This document shows, in pieces, positions 8,653 to 16,584 of a DNA stretch of 32,722 bases. The translations under genes were made by a program, and so were the position numbers. Within the stretch, counting starts at the first letter, position 1. Each line of letters starts with the position of its first letter. Location: assembly GCF_008795955.1 (NCBI RefSeq), contig NZ_VMHN01000015.1, positions 1 through 32,722 on the forward strand, written 5' to 3'. The notes below the pieces were generated by a model that saw nothing but the letters and a program-made list of their open reading frames with translations, was not told the origin of the DNA and searched no databases. Origin of the DNA: Marinobacter denitrificans. Its GTDB lineage: Bacteria > Pseudomonadota > Gammaproteobacteria > Pseudomonadales > Oleiphilaceae.

Positions 8653-8757
8653 ATCACAATGGATAACTCTGGATTATCACATGTTTGAACAGATGTGCTT
8701 TCCAACGATCTTTCTGGTGTATATGGTACGTAATTACATAATACGTACCACGGTACG
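8653..8757. promoter_or_regulatory. Candidate resolution site and promoter between divergent tnpS-like and tnpT-like genes
   Basis: The intergenic region holds an imperfect dyad with GGTACGTA and TACGTACC arms (8725-8749), a third GGTACG copy at 8752-8757, and a smaller dyad GATAA/TTATC (8661-8677). In Tn4651-like elements the recombination site lies between these divergent genes. Repeated arms flanking a short AT-rich core fit a tyrosine-recombinase crossover and/or helper-protein operator. Function is inferred from position. Confidence 0.5.
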
Positions 8758-8779
8758 AAATAAACACAAGGACACGATC

Positions 8780-9766
8780 ATGGCCCGAGGCGGCATCACC
8801 CAACCCCTGGTCGAGGACGCCCGTAAACGTCTTCTGGCTCGCAATGTTCACCCCTCCATCGATGCCATACGAGCCGAGCTGGGCAACACCGGCTCAAAGA
8901 CCACCATTAGCAACCACCTGAGAGCGATTGAGGCGCGTGAAAGCACCCGTCTGGACGACGAAGCGCTTCTGAGCAACCACGTAACCGACTTGGTAAGCCA
9001 ACTGGCTCGGCAATTACGCCAGGACGCGCAGGAGACCATCGAGCAGGCCGAACAGCGCCAACAGGCCGAGGTGGCCGGCCTGCAGGAAGCCTTAACGGTA
9101 CAGACCGCTGAAACCAAGCAACACCAGGCACAAAATACCCTGTTGGCTCAGGCGCGGGATGATTTACAGGCGGAGGTCCGTGGGCTGCGTGGGGCGCTCT
9201 CAAAACTCGAAAGCGATAACCGCGCACAGGCCCAACGCATTGAAAGTTTGACTGAGCAGGTTCAGGACAAGCAACGCCAGGTGAATTCACTCGAAGAAAA
9301 ACACAAGCATGCCCGGCAGGCGCTGGAGCACTATCGCGGCTCCGTGAAAGAGCAGCGCGAGCAGGATCAGCGGCGGCATGAGCAGCAGGTCCAGCAAGTC
9401 CAGGAAGAGCAACGCCATCTGCAACAAGCCCTGGCCGTGAAACGCGACGAGCAGACCCAGGCCACCCGAGAGATCACCCGGCTGTTCACGGAGGTGACTG
9501 AAGTTCGAAAGCAGTCGGATCGGTTGACCCAGCAACTGGGCGAGCGGGAGCGCGAAAATCGTCGTCTGGCCGACAAAACGGTGCGGCTAGAGCAGCAAGT
9601 CGTGGCGTTACGCCAACGAAAGGCTGCCTTTGAAAAGCAGCAGCGCGTGAACGACCAACTGAAAGCGAAGGTGCAGCAGCTTGAAACCGAGCTGAGCGTG
9701 AAGAATGAGCTGTTGGATCGCTTGAGCGCTGGCAACGATTCCGACGAGGTGAACAGAGTTTCTTGA
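8780..9766 (+). CDS. KfrA/TnpT-like coiled-coil DNA-binding protein
   Basis: A 328-residue protein. Residues 1-50 (A-R-G-G-I-T-Q-P-L-V-E-D-A-R and I-D-A-I-R-A-E-L-G-N-T-G-S-K-T-T-I-S-N-H-L) match the KfrA-type N-terminal DNA-binding domain. From about residue 75 to the end it is almost uninterrupted Gln/Glu/Arg-rich heptads, a long coiled coil. The start at ATG 8780 has AAGGA at 8768-8772. The longer frame from 8681 runs through the dyad region and is unlikely. TnpT of Tn4651 has this build and assists the tyrosine resolvase; KfrA proteins act in plasmid partition. Position divergent to the recombinase favours TnpT. Confidence 0.8.
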   Translation: MARGGITQPLVEDARKRLLARNVHPSIDAIRAELGNTGSKTTISNHLRAIEARESTRLDDEALLSNHVTDLVSQLARQLRQDAQETIEQAEQRQQAEVAGLQEALTVQTAETKQHQAQNTLLAQARDDLQAEVRGLRGALSKLESDNRAQAQRIESLTEQVQDKQRQVNSLEEKHKHARQALEHYRGSVKEQREQDQRRHEQQVQQVQEEQRHLQQALAVKRDEQTQATREITRLFTEVTEVRKQSDRLTQQLGERERENRRLADKTVRLEQQVVALRQRKAAFEKQQRVNDQLKAKVQQLETELSVKNELLDRLSAGNDSDEVNRVS

Positions 9767-9831
9767 AATTCCTCCAGACTATGTTTTAAAGCCTACTGCA
9801 AGGCTATTGTCGCTCAAGTCTCAGGTGTTTT

Positions 9832-10566
9832 TCATTGGGGGAGCCCGAGTGGTTTGGATGACGGGTTTAGGGCGACGTGTCGTCCGGTCTTTTGTCGTCC
9901 ATCATGCTTAGCTGTAAAAATAAAAGTCGTTTTTTTCCTCTGTTTCACGGCATATATGGCCATGTCTGCCCGCTCTACCAGCGTTTCCGCCCCCGCCCCG
10001 TCTTCAGGGTACATTGCAATCCCGATGCTGGTTCCGATAGAGACACGAAGGTCGGTGCCCTCAAACTGAAAAGGGGTTTCGAGTGAGTTCAGAAGTTTGC
10101 GTGCGACCGTTGCGACCCGGTAGACAGTCACCTCGCCAGAGTCATCGACCCCGGCCAACTCATGGGTGTAGTCGTCAACGAAGGAGCTTTCCTTGACCAG
10201 ATCATCATTACTGAAGTTGGACCCCATCCAAGGCTGCAGCATCATCGACGGCGGAATCTTGATGGTGCGATCCACTTTGGGAAGGTAATTCCACATGGCA
10301 TCACCGATTCTCAGCGAACCAACGCCAGCCTCTTTTTTCGGCGAGTGAATCCGGATCAGGGTGTGATCCGGCCGATCCATCCAGGCTTCCAGCTGCAGCT
10401 CACGGGTCCAGTACTCGCTCTCGATACGCATCACGTGCCGGCCGTGGTTACTGTCTGACCAAAGGGTCTGCTCCATGCCTTCGACCAAAGAAACAGCCGA
10501 GGGAGTAGCCGCGATAAGACGACCCGATATGGCAAACAAAAGAAGAGCGCTTATCCAGATTTTCAT
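9832..10566 (-). CDS. Chimeric ORF: LolA-like periplasmic protein N-part joined to GGDEF C-part
   Basis: Residues 1-20 are a signal peptide (M-K-I-W-I-S-A-L-L-L-F-A). Residues about 25-148 match the LolA-like outer-membrane lipoprotein-sorting family (S-L-R-I-G-D-A-M-W-N-Y-L-P-K and I-K-I-P-P-S-M-M and N-D-D-L-V-K-E-S). From about residue 152 the sequence changes to the C-terminal half of a diguanylate cyclase domain (I-G-T-S-I-G-I-A-M-Y-P-E-D-G and E-R-A-D-M-A-I-Y). Neither half is complete and the GGDEF signature itself is missing. A deletion probably fused two unrelated genes in frame near 10115. SD AAGGAC lies 8 bases before the start, 15 bases after the DMT gene, so it may still be expressed. 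Function probably lost. Confidence 0.7.
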   Translation of the reverse strand: MKIWISALLLFAISGRLIAATPSAVSLVEGMEQTLWSDSNHGRHVMRIESEYWTRELQLEAWMDRPDHTLIRIHSPKKEAGVGSLRIGDAMWNYLPKVDRTIKIPPSMMLQPWMGSNFSNDDLVKESSFVDDYTHELAGVDDSGEVTVYRVATVARKLLNSLETPFQFEGTDLRVSIGTSIGIAMYPEDGAGAETLVERADMAIYAVKQRKKTTFIFTAKHDGRQKTGRHVALNPSSKPLGLPQ

Positions 10567-10581
10567 AGACCAGGTCCTTTT

Positions 10582-11460
10582 TCAGTAGGGGCGGCCGGCT
10601 ACCGTCATCTGTTCCCGAACTTCGGAAACGCCAGCCGGCTGTCGTGGGGCCTTCACAACGATAACCAGACCCATAATTGTGATCCCTATTCCTATGATCT
10701 CCACGAAACTAAAGGTTTCACCAAACAGCAGTATGCCGATAACAAGCCCAAACACAGGCGTCAGAAAGGTGAACGAATTCAGGCTGTTCAAAGGAGCGCT
10801 TGCCAGCAATGAGTACCACAGAACAACCATCAAAGCCGTCGCTGGAATAGCCAAAACGAAGATTGCGGAGGAAAACGACCAGGTCCAGTCAATCGCCATG
10901 CCCTCACCCAGACCCACGGATGCAATGCCCAGGAATGCCGAACCAATGACAAGCTGAATACCCATGGACAAGTAAATATCATCGCTGCCGGCCTGATATT
11001 TGAGTAGCACGTTCCCGAAGGCGGTTCCAATAGCGCCGACCAGAACATAGACCGCCCCTGTAAACCTGGCGTTACCAAACTCCATCTCTGGCGCCGCAAG
11101 TACCACAACCCCAATAAAGCCAACGATCAGTCCCGCGAACACGCGCCCGGTCACCACTTCCCTAAAAATGAACAGCGCCAGAACCGCTGCAAAAAGCGGT
11201 TGTGCGTTTGCCAGCACCGTTGCAAGTCCTGGGCCCAGTTTGCCAGCCCCGAGAAACATTCCTCCAAGGCCCATGCCGGTATAACTGAAGCCAATCACAG
11301 TCAACATGAGAAACCTTCGAGGCGAGAAACTAATTCGCCTGCCCTTTCCAACGGCGATCAGAATCAGGCAGAGGCCCGCCAGTAATGCCCGTAAAGCGGC
11401 AAGATCGAATTCGACTGGAACGTGGTCAAGCAGATCTGTGAAAGCAGTGAGGGACTTCTT
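10582..11460 (-). pseudogene. DMT-superfamily (EamA) transporter, 5'-truncated
   Basis: Inner-membrane drug/metabolite exporter family. From an internal Met at 11307 there are about eight hydrophobic segments and two EamA repeats, the second with F-L-T-P-V-F-G-L-V-I-G-I-L-L-F-G-E. The frame stays open upstream to 11460 and carries family-like sequence (A-A-L-R-A-L-L-A-G-L-C-L-I-L-I). The true N-terminus (first helix and start) is therefore missing and replaced near 11427. An internal start at 11307 could still give an eight-helix product. It lies directly upstream of the chimeric ORF on the same strand. Substrate unknown. Confidence 0.7.
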
Positions 11461-11637
11461 TTAGAACACCTCGAAGAAGGCCAAGGGGATAATGTCGTCG
11501 GGTTGATTCTTGGCTGGCATATGGTAATTCGAGAGAACGGTGGTGAGACAGATCCTGTAGCAGAAGAACTCGTTGATGAAGTGATGGAAGAGGAGTCAGA
11601 GGGCGCCCCCACTGATGATGATTCAGGTCATGCCTGA
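11422..11637 (+). CDS. Small acidic ORF, unknown
   Basis: A 71-residue frame from a GTG at 11422 with a hydrophobic middle (V-V-G-L-I-L-G-W-H-M-V-I) and a very acidic tail. It opens further upstream (K-I-E-F-D-W-N) to a stop at 11392-11394. It overlaps the truncated end of the DMT gene on the other strand, so one of the two is a junction artefact. No good ribosome site was seen. It may be the 3' part of a gene cut by the rearrangement. Not recognised. Confidence 0.35.
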   Translation: MVKQICESSEGLLLEHLEEGQGDNVVGLILGWHMVIRENGGETDPVAEELVDEVMEEESEGAPTDDDSGHA

Positions 11638-11734
11638 GCGACCCAGCTCCTCAAATTCAACCATTTCGCATCCATGAAGAATCAAAACCCTAGATAAGTG
11701 CAGTATTGAAGATTGTTGTAATTTCCCTTTTACC

Positions 11735-12377
11735 GCTGTCGTCTGCTTCGAAACCTGGGGCTGACGCCTCAGAAACCACTGCATCGGGCTTACCAGCAAA
11801 AGCCAGAGGCCGTGAAACAGTGGAAAGAAGAGACCTATCCGGAAATCTGCAAGGAAGCCAAAAAAGTCGGCGCCACCTTTGGCGATGAAGCCAGCATTCG
11901 ATCTGATTATCACAGTGGCACGACCTGGGCACCCAAGGGCGAAACCCCGATCGCTTCAGCATCAATCTGATCTCTGCCATCTCGCCTCGCGGTGAGCTCC
12001 GCTTCAAGACCATTCAGGGCAACATGAACACCGATGCTTTCCTCGGTTTCCTCAAGGCTCTGGTGCAAGACGCTGACAAGCCGGTTTTCCTGATCCTCGA
12101 TAACCACCCGGTCCATCATGCTCGTCGGGTTCGAGACTATGTTGAGAGCCTCGACGGCAAGCTCAGGCTGTTCTTCCTGCCGCCGTACTCGCCTGAGCTG
12201 AATCCTGATGAGTCTGTTTGGGGCTATATCAAATACCACCACGTTGGTAAAAAGATCATTAACAGCAAAGAACAACTTCGGAGCATTGTTTACCGGCAGC
12301 TTCGGCGCTTGCAGAAACTGCCACGGTTATTGAAATCGTTTTTTGGTCATCCGGACCTGGCTTATATCTCCGGGTGA
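11735..12377 (+). pseudogene. IS630-family transposase, broken
   Basis: Collinear pieces of an IS630/Tc1-mariner DDE transposase. L-T-P-Q-K-P-L-H-R-A-Y-Q-Q leads to F-G-D-E-A-S-I-R-S-D-Y-H (first Asp region, with a small deletion), then W-A-P-K-G-E-T-P-I. A frame break near 11945 follows, then F-S-I-N-L-I-S-A-I-S-P-R-G-E-L-R-F and, from 12024, L-I-L-D-N-H-P-V-H-H (second Asp) and P-P-Y-S-P-E-L-N-P-D-E (catalytic third acidic motif). It ends at a stop at 12375-12377. The N-terminal DNA-binding domain is absent. Nonfunctional. Confidence 0.85.
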
Positions 12378-12389
12378 TGTTCGCTTACT

Positions 12390-12584
12390 TTATTTCGGAT
12401 TAGTACCTCGAATTTCCAGATGAAACAGCGCTGCCACAACGGCAGTCAACGCTACCAGATAAACGGTCACCGGCCCGGTATCCATCGGCGGAATCAGACC
12501 AGCGTCCACCGGCCAGAATCGCAGGATGAACGCCACCGGAACCCCGATGGCGGCCAGCCACAGCCCGACAATACCGGGGCGCAT
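12390..12584 (-). CDS. Small putative membrane protein or fragment
   Basis: A minus-strand frame with two clear hydrophobic segments (I-V-G-L-W-L-A-A-I-G-V-P-V-A-F-I-L and V-T-V-Y-L-V-A-L-T-A-V-V-A-A-L-F) and a charged end. Open to 12656, but Met at 12584 is the better start; neither has a good ribosome site. Sequence and codon use look like real coding DNA, yet it sits between an IS630 remnant and a GGDEF remnant, so it may be a piece of a larger protein. Not recognised. Confidence 0.4.
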   Translation of the reverse strand: MRPGIVGLWLAAIGVPVAFILRFWPVDAGLIPPMDTGPVTVYLVALTAVVAALFHLEIRGTNPK

Positions 12585-12624
12585 GAGGATTACAGCACCA
12601 CCCGGCGCTGCTGCCAACCCTCTA

Positions 12625-12851
12625 CTCCGGGCGTTGATCTTCGCAGCGCACGCCATGCCGCCCAGCGTTGCCGAAGGGCGATTGAGAGGGCACCGATTGC
12701 TGGCGTACCCATTACCGTAACTGTCGGGATCGCCGAGTACCTACCCGGTAAAGGCGTCAATGATGCCATATGTCGCGCTGACGCGATGCTCTACCAGGCC
12801 AAGGCGGCGGGCCGCAACAGGGTTATTACGGAAGCCTGCGAGCTCGTCTGA
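12625..12851 (+). pseudogene. Diguanylate cyclase (GGDEF) C-terminal fragment
   Basis: The frame reads A-I-E-R-A-P-I-A-G-V-P-I-T-V-T-V-G-I-A-E-Y, then A-I-C-R-A-D-A-M-L-Y-Q-A-K-A-A-G-R-N-R-V, the standard last third of a GGDEF domain, with a stop at 12849-12851. The catalytic motif and everything before it are missing. It converges on the Amt-GGDEF-EAL gene, whose stop is only 22 bases away. Confidence 0.75.
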
Positions 12852-12873
12852 CCCGACCGGCGCCACCCATTGA

Positions 12874-15800
12874 CTAGCGCGGCATCATCCGTACTCCCGT
12901 CAGCGTGGTCGCCAGAGGCGACGGCTTGCCCAGATAGAACCCTTGCGCATAGTTGATGCCCAGTTCCCGCAGTTCGTCCAGGATTTCCCGGGACTCCACA
13001 TACTCGGCCACTGTCTTCAGCCCCATTTCCTTGCCAATATTGTGGATAGACCCCACCATCACCCTGGCGGTTGAATCACTGCAGATATCCCGCACAAAAG
13101 CTCCGTCGATTTTAATGAAATCCACAGGCAGGTTCTTGAGGTAACCGAACGATGACACTCCGGAGCCGAAGTCATCCAGGGCGAACTGACAGCCGATAGC
13201 CTTGAGCCGCTCGATAAAGGTAATGGCGCTGCTCAGGTTGGCGATGGCGTTGGTTTCAGTGATCTCGAAACAGATCGACTCCGATGGCACCTTACAACGC
13301 TCTATACAATCAAGGACAAACGCCAGAAAATCGCTGTCGGTGACCGAGTCCGCCGACAGGTTTATGGAGTAGTGCCCGGGCTGGCCACCCGATCGTCTCG
13401 CGTTATCGCCAATCCACGCCAGGGTGTTGGCCACCACCCAGCGATCAATCGACGATGTCACGTTGTAACGTTCTGCCGCCGGCATGAAAGCGCCGGGCGG
13501 AATAATGTCCCCTTTTTCGTCCAGCATCCGGACCAGTACCTCATATCGCGGCACCAACGCGTCTTTCACATTCAGTGGCACTATCGGCTGCACATAGAGC
13601 CTGAGCCGATCCTCATCCAGGGCGCTGCGAATGCGGTTAACCCACTGCATCTCTCCCTGGCGCGCGAGCAGTTGGCGATCATCGGGCTGGTAGACGTGAA
13701 CCCGGTTACGCCCAGCGTCCTTGGCCGAGTAACAGGCCGCATCCGCCGCGCCCAGCAGGTTGCCCAGACTGTTTCCCAGCCCATCTAGAGGCACCAGGCC
13801 AATACTGACACCCACGGCGAAGGTTTTGTCCTGCCACGAGAAGCGGAAATCCTCCACCAGCGCCCGAATGCTCTCGGCTACCTGCAGAGCTTCCGTAACA
13901 TTGCACTTATGGAGCATCACACCAAATTCATCCCCGCCAAGCCGCGCCAGGAGGTCCGAATCCCTGACTCGGCTGCGAAACAGCGAGGCCAGTTGCCGCA
14001 ACAGTTCATCACCCGCGATGTGCCCACAAGAGTCGTTCACGATTTTGAACTGGTCCAGGTCCAGATAGCAGAGCACATGCTCATCGACACCGCCTGAGCC
14101 TTCCTTCAGCAATGACACCAAATGGCGCTCGAATTCAGCGCGATTGATCAGCCCCGTCAGGGCATCGTGCGCGGCCTGGTGAGTGAGTTCACGGGCCAGC
14201 TGACGGATCCCGGACACATCACTGAACGTCAGCACCACACCAATCAGCCTGCCCTCGGGATCCCGAATGGGCGCCACCGACTCCTTCACCGGTATCAGCC
14301 CACCATCGCGCTTTCGCAGTGCGTAGTGATGTTCGCCGGCCTGCCGGGGAGCGGCTCCGGATTGTCGGAGCGCCCGTGTTACCGGGTTTGGCAGAACAGC
14401 GTCATTAGACTCATCGACCAGTTGGTAAATGTCGGACAGGGGGAGCCCCTGTGCCTCCATATTCCACCAGCCCGTCAGTTGTTCCGCGATGGGGTTAAGG
14501 AACCGGACACGGCCTGCCTGATCCGTGGTGATAACGCCATCGGCAATTGACGCCAGAGTAACCTGAGCCAGGTTCTTTTCATGGGAAAGCTGATCTTCAA
14601 TACTCCGGCGCTCGGTGATATCCCGCAGGATGCCGGTGAAATGGTCCCGGTTTCCAATCGCTGACGGGCTGACAGTAAGCTCAGCCAGGAAGGAACTACC
14701 ATCCCAGCGCCGACAGCGTACTTCCTTTTTAATTTCACCGCCGGGGCTGGGCAGCAGTTCAGCGGGCTTCCAGTCGGAGTCGCCAAGAAGGCTGCTCAAT
14801 TTCAGATCCGTAGCATGGGCAGGCAGTGCAAAAAGTCGCTCCGAGCCCGGGTTAAAGCTGGTCAGAGTGCCGTCGGAGGTGAACGTAATAATGCCATCGC
14901 GGATATCCCGCACGATGGACTGGGTGTTCTGTACAGCCTGTCCCAGCGCACGGATTACCTTGTTGTACTGGTTTGCGATCTGCCCCACTTCGGTGAACGG
15001 TTCAACAGGAACCTCACCATGAAAATCGCCGGCGCGGGCATCTCCCTCCATCGCCTCCAGCAGTTCGATCAGCTCGGTGCGGGTGCCGTGTTCGGAGATA
15101 TTCAGTCCAAGGCGCTCCGCCTCCGGGTCCACCCGCAGCGGGAACCGGTGGTTGATCACCTTCAGCAGCACATAGGCGACCCCAAAACTCCACAGGCCGC
15201 AAACCACAATACCCTGCAGCTGAACCAGCAACTGGTCATATCTGTCGAGCCCGGTAGCCAGCACATCAGGATCACCAAACAACGCCACAGCAAGGGTGCC
15301 CCATATCCCTGCCGCCAGATGTACCGGCACAGCACCTACGGCATCATCAATCCGCAGACGAAGCAGCAATGTGTCAGCGGCCATCATCACCAGCCCACCG
15401 ATCCCGCCGATGAGTATCGCCTCAGGCGCCGAAATGGCATCGGCCGATGCAGTGACCGCCACCAACCCGGCAAGCAGACCATTCATCGGCTGCATGGCAT
15501 CTGTGTAGCCTCTGAGCTTCCAGGTAACCAATAACACCGTGATAACACCGGTGACGCCACCAAGCAGCGTGTTGACGATGATTCCGGGAACGGCCGCGTT
15601 CGCCGCCAGCGTACTGCCGCCATTGAAGCCAAACCAGCCAAAAAACAGCAGAAGCGCACCCAGCATCGCCATGGGCAGGTTTGATCCCGGCATGGATCGC
15701 CCCACGGCAGCCTGGTCGAACCGGCCAGCGCGCGGGCCGATCAGCAGCAAGACGGCCAGTGCCACCCAGCCACCAACACTGTGCACAACCGTTGAGCCGG

Positions 15801-16278
15801 CAAAATCCACAAACCCCAGCGCGCCGAGCCAGCCGTCGCCACTGGCAAAACCACCGGCCCAGGCCCAGTGCCCGAATACCGGGTAGATCAGCCCCGCCAC
15901 CAGGCAGCCGAGAATCATATATATACCGAAGCGCAGACGCTCCGCAGCAGCCCCTGAAATAATGGTGACAGCCGTGGCGCAGAACATGGCCTGAAAAACA
16001 AAGAATGCAGAAAGCCAGGCGTCGGATTCGCCGACGGCTGGCAGGAAATGACTGCCTCCCAGCCACCCCAGATAACTTGCCCCGAACATGATGCCAAAGC
16101 CGTAAACCCAGTACAGCAATACTGCCAGGGCGAAATCCGTCATGTTCTTCAGTGCAACATTGATGGCGTTCTTGCTACGGGTCAGTCCCGATTCCAGACA
16201 CAGAAACCCCAATTGCATGTTGAATACCAGGGCGGAACACAAAACCAACCAGAAAACATCAATTAACGGCATATCCAT
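12874..16278 (-). CDS. Ammonium transporter domain fused to PAS-PAS-GGDEF-EAL c-di-GMP enzyme
   Basis: A 1134-residue inner-membrane fusion. Residues 1-385: Amt/Rh domain, about 11 helices, with the Phe gate (F-Q-A-M-F; G-W-F-G-F-N), Asp in V-D-F-A-G-S-T, and both pore His (V-V-H near 166; V-P-V-H near 320). About 450-700: two PAS domains (D-G-I-I-T-F-T-S-D-G; D-G-V-I-T-T-D-Q-A-G). About 705-870: GGDEF, intact R-L-G-G-D-E-F, with an R-D-S-D product-inhibition site five residues upstream. About 890-1125: EAL with E-V-L, E-I-T-E-T-N, L-D-D-F-G-S-G, K-I-D-G and A-E-Y-V-E, looking active. Amt-signalling fusions are known as ammonium sensors; here ammonium would tune c-di-GMP (inference). ATG 16278 follows GGAG; an upstream in-frame start at 16308 lacks a ribosome site. 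Confidence 0.93.
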   Translation of the reverse strand: MDMPLIDVFWLVLCSALVFNMQLGFLCLESGLTRSKNAINVALKNMTDFALAVLLYWVYGFGIMFGASYLGWLGGSHFLPAVGESDAWLSAFFVFQAMFCATAVTIISGAAAERLRFGIYMILGCLVAGLIYPVFGHWAWAGGFASGDGWLGALGFVDFAGSTVVHSVGGWVALAVLLLIGPRAGRFDQAAVGRSMPGSNLPMAMLGALLLFFGWFGFNGGSTLAANAAVPGIIVNTLLGGVTGVITVLLVTWKLRGYTDAMQPMNGLLAGLVAVTASADAISAPEAILIGGIGGLVMMAADTLLLRLRIDDAVGAVPVHLAAGIWGTLAVALFGDPDVLATGLDRYDQLLVQLQGIVVCGLWSFGVAYVLLKVINHRFPLRVDPEAERLGLNISEHGTRTELIELLEAMEGDARAGDFHGEVPVEPFTEVGQIANQYNKVIRALGQAVQNTQSIVRDIRDGIITFTSDGTLTSFNPGSERLFALPAHATDLKLSSLLGDSDWKPAELLPSPGGEIKKEVRCRRWDGSSFLAELTVSPSAIGNRDHFTGILRDITERRSIEDQLSHEKNLAQVTLASIADGVITTDQAGRVRFLNPIAEQLTGWWNMEAQGLPLSDIYQLVDESNDAVLPNPVTRALRQSGAAPRQAGEHHYALRKRDGGLIPVKESVAPIRDPEGRLIGVVLTFSDVSGIRQLARELTHQAAHDALTGLINRAEFERHLVSLLKEGSGGVDEHVLCYLDLDQFKIVNDSCGHIAGDELLRQLASLFRSRVRDSDLLARLGGDEFGVMLHKCNVTEALQVAESIRALVEDFRFSWQDKTFAVGVSIGLVPLDGLGNSLGNLLGAADAACYSAKDAGRNRVHVYQPDDRQLLARQGEMQWVNRIRSALDEDRLRLYVQPIVPLNVKDALVPRYEVLVRMLDEKGDIIPPGAFMPAAERYNVTSSIDRWVVANTLAWIGDNARRSGGQPGHYSINLSADSVTDSDFLAFVLDCIERCKVPSESICFEITETNAIANLSSAITFIERLKAIGCQFALDDFGSGVSSFGYLKNLPVDFIKIDGAFVRDICSDSTARVMVGSIHNIGKEMGLKTVAEYVESREILDELRELGINYAQGFYLGKPSPLATTLTGVRMMPR

Positions 16279-16383
16279 AGGAGCGATCTCCAACCACAGG
16301 AACAACAAACCACTCCCTGGTTACAGACAAATGGCCGGGTAATGCTTCCCTTAAACCCGCAAGCTCGAATCCGCTTGAAGCAA

Positions 16384-16399
16384 AGCAATATCCAGGCCA
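16384..16399 (-). promoter_or_regulatory. Sigma54-type promoter for the Amt fusion gene
   Basis: On the minus strand TGGCCTGGATATTGCT has GG and GC with exactly ten bases between, and the TTGCT end of the -12 element. It would give a leader of roughly 90 bases before the ATG at 16278. Sigma54 control with an upstream NtrC-type site suits an ammonium-responsive gene. Confidence 0.6.
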
Positions 16400-16478
16400 T
16401 ATGAAAATACGATGCACCGCACATAGCTACAGGCTTTCGCACACAGATAGGGCGCTAACGACCCCGTGGTGCGAATAC

Positions 16479-16495
16479 CGCTCCATTTCGGTGCA
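16479..16495. promoter_or_regulatory. NtrC-type enhancer between the divergent Amt and chemoreceptor genes
   Basis: The minus strand reads TGCACCGAAATGGAGCG, close to the enteric NtrC site TGCACCAANATGGTGCA (GCAC-N7-GTGC dyad, one arm with one mismatch). It lies about 80 bp upstream of the Amt sigma54-like promoter and about 40 bp upstream of the chemoreceptor one, so it could serve both. Confidence 0.55.
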
Positions 16496-16534
16496 CCCAA
16501 AACGGAAAAGTCGTCGCTTCCGAGTGGCTATCGC

Positions 16535-16550
16535 TGGCACCCATGTTGCG
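16535..16550 (+). promoter_or_regulatory. Sigma54 promoter for the soluble chemoreceptor gene
   Basis: TGGCACCCATGTTGCG matches the -24/-12 consensus TGGCAC-N5-TTGC perfectly in its invariant parts. It is 35 bases upstream of the chemoreceptor ATG (16585), which has GGAGG at 16573-16577. Confidence 0.75.
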
Positions 16551-16584
16551 AATGCAAAGAGTTGCATACTCCGGAGGATCATAT

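Larger units (their letters stand above)
5278..9766. mobile_element. Tn4651-like Tn3-family transposon remnant
   Basis: The order is tnpA remnant, tyrosine recombinase, small gene (all minus), then a divergent coiled-coil gene with a KfrA-type N-terminus. This is the core layout of Tn4651-type Tn3 transposons, which resolve cointegrates with TnpS (tyrosine recombinase) and TnpT acting at a site between them. The tnpA end is destroyed by the neighbouring element, and the outer end beyond 9766 was not found. Confidence 0.6.
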
